From positions 1 to 64,000 of the forward strand of contig JASPKZ010007535.1 in NCBI GenBank assembly GCA_030220185.1: 64,000 nucleotides of DNA. The letters are read 5' to 3'. Each line of letters starts with the position of its first letter. The stretch's first letter is position 1. The stretch is from Diploptera punctata. Lineage: Eukaryota > Arthropoda > Insecta > Blattodea > Blaberidae. A model generated the notes under the pieces. It was not told where the DNA came from. It saw only the letters and a list, made by a program, of their open reading frames with translations, and did not search any database. The translations under genes were made by a program, and so were the position numbers. Positions 43,728 through 55,184 of the stretch are shown here, one piece after another.

Positions 43728-44040
43728 TTAATTATATTTTAGGAAACAGCTCAGTAAAATTATTATTTAAAAACAGAACTATTGAACACACAATTATCAA
43801 ATGTGTAGTTCGAGTGAATCTGTTCATTATTTGCTATATTCGACGAATTTTTTGGAAAATCAGTGACTGCAAAATAATGCTCTGGCCTGTTCAGAATATT
43901 AAAAAGGTGGAGATTTTTTAATATGATTAACAGATATCGATGATTATCGAGGAGAAACACGACTGTGATTGGTTGTAAAACAAAATTCATTGAAACGTGA
44001 TTGGTCATTGACTCCCATTTGAAGCATGAGTTAAATAATC

Positions 44041-44841
44041 AAATAAAAATTTTAAAAACTTCCTTCTTCAAACTTTGCAACACTTAAATAACTATATTCT
44101 AATTAAGTTATGCAATTAATTTTACGAACATTTAATTTACATAGGGAAGTTAAAGGAAAAACGAATAAAATATGTTTAAGAACATTTTTAAAATAAAAAA
44201 ATCCTTTTCTGTTTCTCTTAGAAGAAAATTTTAACGAGTTTCACGTAGTATTGAATGGGTGACAAAAGAAAGAAGTAAGAAAAATGGTCAACCTCATGAA
44301 ACCATAACGAACTTCTCAAATCATATTATTACTAATTGAACACAGGGCAGTATGCTTCTCTCCCTTGAAAAGAAAACCCTACTTCTTGCAACTCCCTACT
44401 TCCATTGTGTTGTTTTTTCTTAACTTGTCTTTGAAAGAAATGCAATGTTTACGCTACAAAGTAAAAAATGGCCGCTTTTATAATGTATGGAGGAGAAACT
44501 AAAAAATGAATATTGTAAAATTACTTTCCCATTTTCCAGATCTTTACAACCAGCAGCTCTTTACATATAAATCCAAGTGTTTCTTAAGATTAAATTCTTG
44601 AATTAGCAATATTTTCTGTAAGATATACCTGCATACTTTACGATTAATTTATTTTATTGCTTAAATTGGTAAAATGCATTTACACATGAAATTTCATTTA
44701 AATGTGTCGCAACGCAATGAATCAAAATGCGATATCTAAGATACCACCAAAAAAAAGATAGTTCCGTTACATCACAACTGTAAGACAAATGCCTCCAAAA
44801 AATCTCTCAATTATTATAATAATTTATTATAATCCTTAATT
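44041..44841. other. AT-rich stretch, nothing recognised
   Basis: No gene or repeat copy recognised. Confidence 0.5.
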
Positions 44842-45099
44842 TCATGCTATGCTTTGCAGCTTTGCTAGGGAATTGTAGGTGTGGTAGCTTCCCGTTGCTT
44901 TCCACACCGGTAAAGAATGATGATGATGGCCGGATGATTTTCGGGAACCGTTGAGCCCTAAGCTTCCTGACATTTGCCTTACAGCAAGTGAGGAAAAACC
45001 CCAAAAAAACTTCACCGAGGAGCCTGTCCCGACCGGGAATCGAACCCGGGCCCGCTGCGTGACAAGGCAGCACGCTACCTCGAGACCATAGCGGTGAAC
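44842..45099 (-). mobile_element. SINE-1, 3' end truncated
   Basis: Minus-strand SINE-1 with head at 45020-45099 (GTGGTCTCGAGGTAGCG, CACGCAGCGGGCCCGGG, GGTTCGATTCCCGG) and the LINE-C-like block (GTGTGGAAAGCAACGGGAAG). It lacks the last ~40 bases. No duplication could be read. Confidence 0.85.
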
Positions 45100-45556
45100 T
45101 ATCAATCATATACATATGAAAATAAACATATGAAAATAAAACCTTCTAGTTCATAACAATAAAACCAGATCATCAGAATTCCATCAACGAATAAGAATCC
45201 ATTTCTGTCAGATGGCAGTTGAGATGTCTTACACGGAAATAAAAACGATTTTTCTATTGGATATAATAGTTCACGTGCTGTGAAATTCAGTGGAATATGA
45301 GTAGAGAGCACCTTTCGCTGAATTTAGAGTGGATATCGTGGCACCGAGGAGGACTCCGATAGAGAAACGATGAGTGCATTGTGCGAGAGACAAAACAGCA
45401 TCCCATAATCAGTAGAAAAATCATGATTTGGCCATTTTAGTTGCATTGACAATAAATAACAAACATGCAAATAAAAAGTAATTTATTCTAAAGAGGGTTT
45501 ATGAGAGAGAGTACGAACAATTAATTACTCATTGCCTTCTGACATACGTACTGTAA
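45100..45556. other. Unassigned spacer
   Basis: Minus frame 45102-45311 has no motif. Nothing else recognised. Confidence 0.45.
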
Positions 45557-45710
45557 TATGTCCGTCGCCATGGCGTAGTCTCTAGAGTCCCTACCTTCCA
45601 CTCCGGCGACCCATATTCGATTCCCGGCGGGGTAGGGGATTTTAAATCTCCACCTTGGGTCTGGGTGTGTGTCCTGTCTTGTGTTTATATGTGTGAATAA
45701 GACAAAAAGG
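45557..45710 (+). mobile_element. SINE-8 (single copy in window)
   Basis: CGCCATGGCGTAGTCTCTAG (A-box region) and ATATTCGATTCCCGGCGGGG (T arm and B box) are at tRNA spacing, followed by a short unrelated body ending near TGTGTGAATAAGAC. Only one copy seen, so the family call is tentative. Confidence 0.5.
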
Positions 45711-46368
45711 TTAACAAAGGCAAAACAAAAAGGAAAAACAGCGTAAACGAAAGAAAAACGAGAAAGGAAAATATATATAATAAATATTATGAACCAGATA
45801 AGCAGTAAACTAAAAAATCATAGTTATTTGTGAGTCATTCCATCCCAACCAACATTTTACCTACACGTTTTAACTCCTGTGCTTCGTAGATTTGAGAAAT
45901 GAATAAATTTTGAAAATTGAAAAAAAAAAGCATATATTTAAAAAAGTGAATACAAATATTGAAGACCCAAAAATTCTTATATTTTCTATTGTATTATATG
46001 CTAAGGGATGAGATGGAGCCCTATTATTGAAAATCTGTAATATACGATGATGACGACTGACAGGGCCTGTCGCATTATCACAGGGGCAGATAAAATTAAA
46101 TGCAGCAAAATGGATGGCACGAGCATGGGGAAGTTGTGAATTAAGTTTTTGGCAGGAGGAAACAGGAGAAACCTAGCTCAGATTCGTCCACCACGAACCC
46201 TAATAATAAATTACCATAAATATTCTAAGTATTATAAATAAATGAGTAAAAAAGCAAATACGATAGATAGATAAATCTTTTTTTTTTTTTCATCTTATAT
46301 CAAACTCTTCTGTACGTGTATTTGTCACTCTACTCCTTCTAAACGACTGGACCGATTTTCATGAAATT

Positions 46369-46393
46369 GTGTGTGTGTGTGTGTGTGTGTGTG

Positions 46394-46462
<69 letters not shown>
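46369..46462. repeat. (TG)n microsatellite
   Basis: About 94 bp of TG with one interruption (GTTG near 46394). Poly-Cys/Val and poly-Thr/His frames are artefacts. Confidence 0.95.
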
Positions 46463-46463
<1 letters not shown>

Positions 46464-46579
46464 TTACGTCCCTCGATGTTTAGATTCACAATTGGACTCT
46501 CTAAAACCATTAGGTATAGGATTTCATCTGAAGTTAAAATTTAAAAATCGCTCTAGCGGTCACCTTTCGATGTTTCATG

Positions 46580-46762
46580 AAACCCAGTATATTTCCGATT
46601 GATTGAGGGTCTTTCCAGTTTTCAGCGGTTGCCCTTTTACCAGCCGGCTGCTGGCCCTTCACATCCACATGTGTCAATCACAGAGGTAGATAGATGATCA
46701 ACAGCCAGTGTAGGGGTGACATGTGGTTAGCATGTCGAGTCCCCCAGAAAACCCAGTATATT
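46580..46762 (-). mobile_element. SINE-3 3' part with 14-bp target duplication
   Basis: AAACCCAGTATATT at 46580-46593 and 46749-46762. The insert (46594-46748) is only the tail half of SINE-3 on the minus strand, a 5'-truncated insertion, with its LINE-B-like 3' end (CAACCGCTGAAAACTGG) and a tail in which TTGA is repeated. It splits the first unit of the Helitron-like element. Confidence 0.9.
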
Positions 46763-47479
46763 CTATCAAAATAAACCCAAGTAGGTATTCTCAAAAATGA
46801 GCCAAATCCAACAATTAGAAGTGGAGGTTTACTTGAAATCCGAAAATACAAACTGCCTAAACGACTGCACCGAGTTTGGTGAAATGTTGTGTATGTGTTT
46901 GAGTCGATCTCTGGATGGTTTAGATTCACAATTGGACCCTCTAATACCATTAGGTGTAGAAGTTTACATGAAATGAAAATGTAAAAATTGCTCTATCTGT
47001 CGCAATGTTCGATGCTTCTCAACGAAATTCAGTACATCCTATTAGAATAAACCGAGATAGATATTATTAAAAAATGAGCAAAATCAGGCAATTATAAGTG
47101 GAGGTTTACTTCAAAATCCGAAATTAAAAACTGCCTAAACGACTGAACCGATTTTGATGAAATTTGTGTGTGTGTGTGTGTGTGTTTTTTTTTTTGAGTG
47201 GGTCCCTGGATGGTTGAGATCCACAATTATACCCGGTAGATGGCGTTGCGATCAAGTTATATGAATTTTTGTCACATCTGCATTACCGACATATTCCGCG
47301 TGAAAACATTGCGACGTCATAATGCACGTTTCTTGAGTCACAACAGTTGGCAGTGAGGAGTTTTCTTGTGAACTTATTAATTAGTGAATTTTGTGGTAAA
47401 AAAGTGACATATTTTTATCGTCCGGTAATGACACGAGAATTGAACATTCGGGCAGGACAACGTCTGCCGGGTCCGCTGG

Positions 47480-48505
47480 TTTAGAATAAATTAGTGTAAT
47501 AAGTAATGTAAAAAACCATTAGGATCAAATAACCCTCTAGGGTTAAATAGAAATATTGATAAATTCCCCTTCCAGCCTTACTTTTCCATTAAATGTACCT
47601 TTGGATGTATAGTCCTAATTATAGTACTAGCAATTTTGACCCTGAAATATATAAATAAGAAGGTGCGTAAATAATAAAGAACTTTTTTATTTAGAATAAA
47701 TTACTATAAATACTGTAAATAAATTATAAGTAAGATAAGTAGATAAATAATAATATAATAACAGTTAAGTATCGTAGACTGCGATGGGAAGGGCATGTGG
47801 TACAAATGGGGAATGAAAGAGGAACATGGAAACTTCTTTTAGGAAAACCAGAGGGAAAACGCCTAGTTATATAGGTAGGGGCATAATATTAATCATGAAT
47901 TGAGTGAAGTAGATTGTACAGGGGATGATTGGAAAACATTAGTTCAGAATAGGGACGTATGATGAGCTTATGTCCGCGCGGCCATGAACCTACTGGTTCG
48001 ATAGTGTCAGCGAGTTTGTTAGTTAGACAAATAATAATGAAATTTGTTTTTTTCACTTAGGGTATATTAAATTAGTGTAAATATTGTAAATAAACGAGTA
48101 GATAACTGTGAGATACGTAGATAAAAAAAAAATCAAATTGCATTTTTTGTTTTCATTTAAAAGAAATTACTATAAACAAACATTGGAAATAAACGATTAG
48201 ATAAAAACATAAATTAAAAAAATATGTACTTTTTATTTGACTTAGAATAAGTTAGTACAGTAAATATTTTAAATAAATGAGCAGATAAGTAAATAGGACA
48301 GGTGGATAAATATATATACAATTTTATTTTTGTTTTAATTTAGAATAAATTTCTATATAAATAAATACTGTAAATAATTGTGTAGATTAGTAAATAAGAG
48401 AGATAAATAACAATAAAAGTGTTTTGTTTTCATTTAGAATAAGATACTATAAATAAGTATTTTAAATAAATGAGTAGATAAATAAATAAGATAGACAGCA
48501 GGCTG
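47480..48505. repeat. Degenerate minisatellite, period roughly 80-100 bp
   Basis: The theme TTTAGAATAA-TTACTATAAA followed by TGTAAATAAA-GAGTAGATAA recurs at about 47481, 47690, 48060, 48165, 48240, 48340 and 48435, with strong divergence. A lone related unit lies near 46205. LINE-A at 47745-48038 is inserted in it. Confidence 0.65.
47745..48038 (+). mobile_element. LINE-A short 3' insertion with 10-bp target duplication
   Basis: AAATAATAAT at 47745-47754 and 48029-48038. The insert starts at the TVKYRRLRWEGHVVQMGNER block and runs to the 3' end with frame breaks, ending GATAGTGTCAGCGAG and a GTTAGTTAG tail. Confidence 0.85.
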
Positions 48506-48920
48506 TGCTGGGTTTAACACGAGCTTGTCAATCAGATGGACAGACATTGCCGGTAGCAAAACTCCCGCTAAGAGAATTATCGCTAATTACGTGACGAGCG
48601 GGCGCCAAGATAGCGAATTTTTCATGAGTACCGTCATCGTATGGGGAGGTTTTTCCCCCAGTTCAGTACACTCACGCCACATATACATAACTCTGGCCTC
48701 AGGAAATAAATACAGCATGTTCTGTAATACCTCTCACGTCCCAAAATTATTATTCATACAGTGTTAAAAAAAAAGGACTCATCATGACGATAGACTCTAG
48801 AAAAAAAATAGTTTCATATTTTTATTTAACAATTTTTTGTTAACATATCTGGGTTCATTTTCGTTCGTAATAGGCATATATATCCTGCGTTATAAGAAAA
48901 TGGAAAAAATCAAGTCCAAT
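48506..48920. other. Unassigned
   Basis: GC content is somewhat higher in 48500-48660 than nearby. The plus frame 48525-48767 has no motif. Nothing recognised. Confidence 0.4.
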
Positions 48921-49677
48921 AGGAATACAAATCAATGAGGAAATGTATATGAATTTTTTAATGTATGCAGGCGATCTGGTAATTGTACAGAAGTCAGAGG
49001 ATGATTTACAAAGAGCCATTTACACGTTGAATCAATTACGACTATATTATAATCTCAAAGTCTTAACTTCAAAAATTAAAATGATGGCTTTTGAGGCTAA
49101 AGTGCCAGTCAGAGCAAAAATATTAATCAATAATGAAATAACAGAACAGATAGCACACTTTAACTAGCTTGGTTCAGATATAACATATAGATATGATTGA
49201 GATATACATAATACATTAAACCGATATAAAATTATGAGTGGCACCATAAGAAGAACCCTCCGAAAGACTCGAAGAGAAACTCAGCTAAGGTTTTTTAAAA
49301 TTATGGCTGTTCCTGTTCTTTTATATGGATCTGAATCTTGGGTACTTACAAAAAAAAGATATCTCACACATTCAAGCCACTGAAATGAAATGTTTAAGAT
49401 CCGTAAATGGATGTACACGCATGGATAGATTACACAATGAATCAATAAGAAATGAACTGGGAATATTTTCAATAGTTTATAAACTAGAAGAACACAAACA
49501 CCAATAGAAAGAACATTTAGACAGAATGGACAATACAAGATTACCCAAAAAAGATCAACACCTACTACAAACCACATGGAAAAATATCTTTGGGACGGCC
49601 AAGGAAACGATAGACTTGAGAACGGAACAGATCGCATTGACCTAATCCTGGAAGGGAAGAAGAAGAAGATGATGATG
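48921..49677 (+). pseudogene. LINE-D copy, RT end and C-terminal region
   Basis: From the RT catalytic region (FLMYAGDLVIVQ, where the usual Y-A-D-D reads Y-A-G-D, losing one catalytic Asp) through ILINNEITEQIAHF, LGSDITYRYD, then a block with RRTLRKTRRETQLRFFKIMA and LLYGSESWVLTKK, and further frame-shifted pieces to a GATGATGATG tail. Dead. Confidence 0.82.
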
Positions 49678-49975
49678 ATGTATTTTAGGGGTTTTCCTCT
49701 CTTGTAAGTCAAATGTCAAGAAATCATAGGGCTAAAGAAGTCCCCGAACATCATCTGATCATCTCAATCATCCATACCATGTTCGTTCTTGTTTATATAA
49801 GTATATGAGTGAATGGTGTGGATTTTCTTAAATATTTATGTTGACCAGGTAGTGGCACCGGCATTTAGCTCAACAATTATCCAGAGTGACCCTCTATATC
49901 CGCATCTGAACAGAAAATATACACTTATTTCTCAATGTTAAAAATCTTCTCCAAACAGATTGAATCTCAGTAAAT
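49678..49975 (+). mobile_element. SINE-7, head missing
   Basis: Starts in the GGGGTTTTCCTC block, then GTCCCCGAACATCATCTGAT, CCATACCATGTTCG, GAGTGAATGGTGTGG and a tail with AAAAATCTTCTCC. Parallels 37260-37540. Confidence 0.65.
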
Positions 49976-50075
49976 ACTAAATAAAATTACCGATAAAGAG
50001 AAAGGTTAAACCAAAATCGAGAGAGATGGAGAATTTTCCGTTCGAAATTATGATTTTTTTTTTCAATGCCACCAG

Positions 50076-50423
50076 TTTGTAATTTCGACATTTCTGGTAT
50101 TTTCTCCTGGCATTGATGTATTGTAACCCACTTCTTGGACTGGAAGGCGGGGTTACACTACCCCAATAATATGATAGGTAATGATGCTCCAGGAGAGACC
50201 TTAGTCCTAAACTTAATATAATGAGGTGAATATGATAGTGATGGTCAGATGGTGTTCGGAGACCGTTTGGGCCTTAATGTTTCCTAACATTTGTTTTACA
50301 CGTGTCCTCATATGTCACCCCGAAAAAAAAAAATCTTACTCAGTACACTTGTCCCGACCTGCGATAGAACCCGGGCTAGCTGCATTACAAGGCACCACGG
50401 TATCTCGAGACCAAAGCGGTGGC
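50076..50423 (-). mobile_element. SINE-1-type head with SINE-6-type tail, copy 2
   Basis: Same mosaic as 36722-37080. Head near 50340-50423 (CGCTTTGGTCTCGAGATACC), middle AAACAAATGTTAGGAAACAT, then CTCTCCTGGAGCATCATTAC, GTAACCCCGCCTTCC and CAATGCCAGGAGAAAATACC. The head has decayed (GGTTCTATCGC in place of the B box). Confidence 0.78.
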
Positions 50424-50598
50424 CAGTATTAGAATGTAAACCGATGATACTTTGTACATACATTTTATTAAATGGAGCGAACTTGGAAACTTGTAGTTCA
50501 TATGTAAGAGTCACTAACTGACTAACAAACCTCTGGCCGATCTCAAGTTATATTCAATTAGACAGTGTTTTGTCCCATAGTAAAAATATTTGTTGTCA

Positions 50599-50735
50599 CC
50601 TTAACTTAATCCATCCATAGTAATTCTGCCCGAAGGCAGGTCCTTCACTGCAATCATAGCATTTTCATGCTATGCTTGCAGCTTTACTAGGGAATTGTAG
50701 GTGCGGTAGCTTCCCGTTGCTTTCCACACCGGTGA

Positions 50736-50767
<32 letters not shown>

Positions 50768-50974
50768 AATGATAATGGTAAGGATGATGGCCATATGATT
50801 TCGGGGACCGTTTAGGCCTTAAAGTTTTCCTGACATTTGTCTTACAGGTGAGGAAAAACCCCGATAAAAACCTCACCCAGAAAAAACTGCCCCGACCGGG
50901 GATCGAACCCGGGCCCGCTGCGTGACAAGGCAGCACGCTACCTCGAGACCACAGCGGTGGACCCTTAACTTAAT
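50599..50974 (-). mobile_element. SINE-1, full length, 12-bp target duplication
   Basis: CCTTAACTTAAT at 50599-50610 and 50963-50974. The best SINE-1 copy. On the minus strand: tRNA-Asp-like head (GTCCACCGCTGTGGTCTCGA; anticodon-loop region CTTGTCAC between paired GCTGC/GCAGC; B box GGTTCGATCCC), a middle with GACAAATGTCAGGAAAACTT, a variable ATC repeat, the LINE-C 5' UTR-like block, the hairpin CATAGCAT/ATGCTATG, the LINE-C 3'-like end and a CTATGGATGG tail. Confidence 0.95.
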
Positions 50975-51057
50975 AAATACCGGTAATGATAAGCAGAATA
51001 ATTTTCCAACACTATTTAGATCATGAGTCGTGAGTCAGTAACCAATCCTCAATAATC

Positions 51058-51389
51058 GGCTAATATTATATTCTATAGTGTTCTGCCATAGGGCAGGTCT
51101 TTCACTGGAATCATAGCATTTTCATGCTATGCTTTCCAGTTTTACTAGGGAATTATAGGTGTGGTAGCTTCCCGTTGATTTCCACATCGGTGAAGCATGA
51201 AGATGATGATGATGATGATCGGGATCTTTTGGGCCTTAAAGGCACCTGATATTTGTGATACAGGTGAGGAAAAGCCCCGGAAAGAAACCTCATCCAGGAA
51301 GATTGTCCCGACCGGGAATCGAACCCGGTCCCTCTGCGTGACAACGCAGAGCGCTACCTCGAGACCACAGCGGTGGACAGGCTAATATT
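51058..51389 (-). mobile_element. SINE-1 variant with 10-bp target duplication
   Basis: GGCTAATATT at 51058-51067 and 51380-51389. A variant with GTTGTCACGCAG-type anticodon arm changed to CGTTGTCACGCAGAGG, a shorter middle and CTATGGCAGAAC at the 3' end. Confidence 0.92.
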
Positions 51390-51479
51390 GTGAATTTAAA
51401 TCAATCACAGTTGACTACAGTCACAATTTTAACGTTAAAATTGGATACTAAATTATAATATCAAATCAAAATTGCAAGC

Positions 51480-51745
51480 GGCACATAGAGATTTTTACAT
51501 CCATTCCTAGGTTTAAGAAAAAACATACACACAGATATACGCGATAAATTATAAGTTCATGATACAGTTAAAGAAATTCAGAATTATAACAGCAATTTGT
51601 TACAACATGTCCAAAGAATGGGACCATCTTGCTTTCCTAAATTAGCTCTGCAGTATCAAACTAAATTACTTCGAGATAAAAGAAGACAAAATTTAAGATG
51701 GACTGACCAACCACATCTTGAGATCTCATAGGAACTTAAACGACC
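51480..51745 (+). pseudogene. LINE-D relic, C-terminal region
   Basis: LLQHVQRMGPSCFPKLALQY then DKRRQNLRWTDQPHLEIS, the family's H-V-x-R-M and R-W blocks, with stops. No tail. Confidence 0.65.
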
Positions 51746-51954
51746 TAAATTTAAACAAGTTAATGATTATTATTCCTTCTGGATTTTTTCATGTTGAGAC
51801 TTGAAAGTAGTTCTGAAGTTCCTTCGGACAGGTTACTGACCCGACGCTAAGTAGTCCAGTGGTAGGGCTGCTACCTTTTAGTCTCTGGACAGACATTAGG
51901 ATACCGCATTTACTCAGTACCCGATGGAACGGTTATACCGCCGTGACTCGGTCC

Positions 51955-52345
51955 TCAGAGCGAAATATGGACGTTGAAACAGAAGGATATACAGAGACTT
52001 AGATCTGCTGAAATCAGATACCTTCGGAGGACTGCAGGATACACACTACTAGATCACAAAATAAAATGAAGACATCTTAGAAGAATTACACATGGAACCT
52101 TTAGAAGACAAAATTTCTGATTATAAGTCAAGATGGATGCAACATGTTCATCGAATGGAAGATCACAGAATACCCAAACAAATGTTAAGATATCAACCTG
52201 CAGGAAGAAGAAGACGAGGACGTCCACTCAAAAGACTTTTGGATGGTGTTTCTCTTGAGGCCGAAACAGGTCATAAAATGGCCTAAATTCGTGAATGTAC
52301 TATGATGATGATGATTATTATTATTATTATTATTATTATGTTATT
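51955..52345 (+). pseudogene. LINE-D 3' fragment with ATG/TTA tail
   Basis: IWTLKQKDIQRLRSAEIRYL, RRTAGYTLLDHK, a frame change, then SRWMQHVHRMEDHRIPKQML, RYQPAGRRRRGRPLKRLLDG and a stop at 52286. The tail is TATGATGATGATG followed by (TTA)n to about 52339. 51746-51954 contains no recognised feature. Confidence 0.85.
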
Positions 52346-52899
52346 GTATCTAAGGGCAATAATTTTCATTTCTTAAATAATCAAATTAGCGCAGTAAAAT
52401 AGCCTTGCATTTTCTTACATACAAGTTTGTTTCAAACTTAATTCATAAGGTCACTTAGTGAATACTGAATACGAGTGCGTGATCCCCGTTCGTCTCACTG
52501 CGAGGACATAAGTGATTGTTTAATTACTTTATACAGCCACCATGTCACATAATATCGAACCAAATCCGTCAGTATATTAAAACAGCATCTACATAATATA
52601 TTTAGGAGTTTTTTCAACATTTGTAATATTCAATAGCAGAAATTAAGAATTGATTCTTAGCTTGAAAAACTTTTAAAGTGGTCATTTTCATAAATATCAC
52701 AAATAAACCCTATTTCACACAAAGAATAAAAGAAACTGGCCTTGAACCCGTCAAAGTTGATGAGAGGAAGAAGTTAAAATATATTCTGTTTGTGGGCAGC
52801 ACCAATTAAAGAAGATATTAACAATTCAAATAGAAGGTTTCACATTACCCGAACTTCCCTATATATAATTGAATTTTAATAGAGCGGTCTTCTGTGCCA
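52346..52899. other. AT-rich stretch, nothing recognised
   Basis: No gene or repeat copy recognised. Confidence 0.45.
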
Positions 52900-53420
52900 T
52901 TTAGGCCCTAGTTTACAAATCAGAAACATCTGCATGTCAGGTTCTACAATTTCTGAAAAATTGTACATCAGATTGACAATACGATTTCGACAATATTTCA
53001 ATGATAGAAAGACTAGAAAAGCAACTATTTTGAAGTTTTACAAAGTATTGGCAGTTCCATCTCTTACCTATGGATGTGAAACTTGGACATTAACAAAGGC
53101 AGATAGTAAACAAATAGAGGCTGCTGAAATGAAGATGTTGAGAGCAATAGCAGGATACCAAACGACCGATAAAAAGAAACGAAGATATAAGAAGAGAATT
53201 AATATATTTCATCTCTGTGAAAGAATAAAATACTATCAAAATGCTTACCTACAGCACGTATTACGAATGAATGAACAGCGCATACCAAGAACAATGTATA
53301 ATTATAAACCAAAAGGGAAAAGAATGTTGGGAAGACTATTGAAGAGATGGAAGGTCCAATTCGACCTATAATGAGATCTGAACAGGCCATTGGGCTTAAT
53401 CCTTGTTGTTGATCATAATG
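52900..53420 (+). pseudogene. LINE-D fragment with intact 145-codon frame
   Basis: The frame 52934-53371 reads RKATILKFYKVLAVPSLTYG, CETWTLTKADSKQIEAAEMK, LRAIAGYQTTDKKK, YQNAYLQHVLRMNEQRIPRT and KGKRMLGRLLKRW, with a stop at 53371. It is the region after the reverse transcriptase, less decayed than its neighbours. The short 3' UTR (GAACAGGCCATTGGGCTTAA) parallels 62497-62516. No clear duplication. Confidence 0.82.
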
Positions 53421-53619
53421 ATAGTCAGTTGTGATTGGTCCAAACAGACGTGAACTGAATTTTAATTGGTCATTAATAAATGGCTATGAATTAAATAAAA
53501 GATAACATTCTCTGTGGTTAATTAATAAGTTCTGTACATAAATACTGGTACAATATGCAATATTGTACATCAGGTGCCACATTATATGAGGTTTGTTCCA
53601 GTAGCTGTTATGAACGGCT

Positions 53620-53652
53620 AGCATTTTACACGCTTTATATTAGCTTTACCTG

Positions 53653-53703
<51 letters not shown>

Positions 53704-54365
53704 ATATATATATCTATGTAACTGAGTCTTTCAACGCGTTTTTCACCCACTTAAAATAATTGGATCGATTTGAAATTTTGTATACTTGTAAAGGACCCGT
53801 GACAATACAATAATTTCAAATTTATTTTCTAAAATCCTGGCCAGAATCACCAGAAAATCAAAAAAAGTGTCTTTGTATTTATGTAACGGAATCTTTGTAC
53901 ACGATTTTCACCCACTTAGAAACATAGGATAGACTTGAAACTTTGTATACTTGTTAAGGACCCGTGACAATACAATAATTTCGTATTCATTTTTTAGAAT
54001 CCTGGCCAGAATCATCAGAAAATAAAAAAAAACACATATAGAATAAAACTAGAATTATCAACAAAAAGAAAATAATTTTACTATCAAAAGCGTGGGGTGC
54101 TTTTTATGAATTTTACATTTTCTTCTTAGAGACTTTACTTTTACCAATATCTGTTTATTATCAAATATATTACTTGATATAGAGCACCCCACGCTTTTGA
54201 TGGTAAAATTATTTTCTTTTTGTTGATAATTCTAGTTTTATTCTATATGTGTTGGAGATGATTTTTTTGTTGACCACTTTAAATTTATCCCAAGCGTGTT
54301 GGAAATTAAAATTATTTTTCATTTTTGAGTTCGGTTTTCTAATAAAGCGTGTTGTTTTAGTTTTT
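53620..54365 (+). mobile_element. FB-1 copy 2, inverted relative to copy 1
   Basis: Starts with TTTTACACGCTTTATATTAG (53619-53638), then a (TATC)n tract (53652-53703) and a ~115-base block present twice in tandem (53725-53870 and 53880-54020; each with GACCCGTGACAATACAATAA). The foldback follows: a shortened left arm from 54028, a loop, and a full right arm ending AATAAAGCGTGTTGTTTTAG at 54360. The loop reads as the reverse complement of the copy 1 loop, which fits a whole-element inversion. No Penelope-like insert. Confidence 0.8.
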
Positions 54366-54472
54366 AAAGCTATTATTTATTTAATATCAAGTTAAGCTCG
54401 TGTATTTTAAAAAGGTACCTAATGTTCACATTTTAATATGTCAAAATTAATAATTACAGTCCTCATATGTGG

Positions 54473-54710
54473 CCTAATGATATCATCGTATATTCAGACG
54501 CAGCGAGAACAGGTTCGATACACAATCGGAAGAAGTTTCCCCGAGGTTTTTTTTTCAGAGTTCTCTTCATCTTTATGACAAATGTCAGGAAACTTTAAGA
54601 TATAAATATTCCCGAACACCATTTGAACTTCTTAATCATTCATATCACAGGCCTATTCCGCCTTGTTTAGTAAAAATATATCAGAACATGTTGTGTCTGG
54701 TTTTAAACGT
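54473..54710 (+). mobile_element. SINE-7 relic
   Basis: B-box-like ACAGGTTCGATACAC, then TGACAAATGTCAGGAAACTT, ATTCCCGAACACCATTTGAA and TTCATATCACAGGCC. Strongly diverged. Confidence 0.6.
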
Positions 54711-54849
54711 TTTTGAAAAAAGTTATGGACATAGATTGGAAGACAATTACATTTTCTAATAAGTATTTTGTAAGCCCATGTTTTCCCTTTACAGAGATTT
54801 AGGCGCTCTCCCCCTACAGGGAAGAATTTTAACCATACTAATTTAGTTA

Positions 54850-55164
54850 GTTAGACTTGTTTTCGTATAGATGTCATTTTTGAGTGGTCCGTGGTCAGCG
54901 TTCCGCCTCATACTGACATCTAGGAAACCAAGGTAGTACTAGGACGGGAAAATTCGGTAAATTTTGCTTAGAGGCCTTTTCATTAAGGCTTAAGGATTTT
55001 TTGCCTGAAAATCTTCAGACTCACGACCCACGGCTTAAAGTCCTTCCTGGAGGATTTGCTCCTTGGATTTTTCCGCCCTAAAAAATCCATCAACCCCGGC
55101 CGGGTTTGAACCCGCGACCCTCAGGACCAGAGGCAAGGAGCATAACCACTAGTCCACCGCGGCC
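54850..55164 (-). mobile_element. SINE-5, good copy
   Basis: On the minus strand the head GGCCGCGGTGGACTAGTGG (A-box region), then CTGAGGGTCGCGGGTTCAAA (B box with paired arm), GGATTTTTTAGGGCGG, TCCAGGAAGGACTTTAAGCC and TCTGAAGATTTTCAGGC. Parallels 10756-11078. Confidence 0.82.
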
Positions 55165-55184
55165 GATTATTCTAATAAGTCAAA

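Larger units (their letters stand above)
40156..44040 (+). mobile_element. HH-1 copy E, split by LINE-C
   Basis: Left part 40156-40459: CATAAGTAATGCCACGAGTG, a hairpin with a shortened loop, GACCATTTAACGAATA. Right part 43728-44040: ACAGCTCAGTAAAATTATTA, ACACACAATTATCAAATGTG, ending GCATGAGTTAAATAATC. It shares the long variant middle with copy B. Removing LINE-C and one duplication restores a continuous element. Confidence 0.88.
46320..47479 (+). mobile_element. Helitron-like element with three TG-bearing units
   Basis: Three ~300-bp units each carry CCTAAACGACTG-ACCGATTT-type sequence followed by a TG repeat (long at 46369-46462, remnant near 46887, short at 47167-47183), then GTTTAGATTCACAATTGGAC-type sequence. 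The right end has GGCAG (47451) pairing with CTGCC (47464), then GGGTCCGCTGG followed by T: a hairpin about 10 bases before CTRR, the Helitron 3' signature. No Rep/helicase gene; the left end (TC) was not fixed. 45711-46319 is AT-rich and unassigned. Confidence 0.55.

Noticed and set aside
50611..50962. Functional tRNA-Asp gene in SINE-1
   Set aside because: The T arm and anticodon region resemble tRNA-Asp, but the D arm and acceptor do not pair and a SINE body with target duplication follows.
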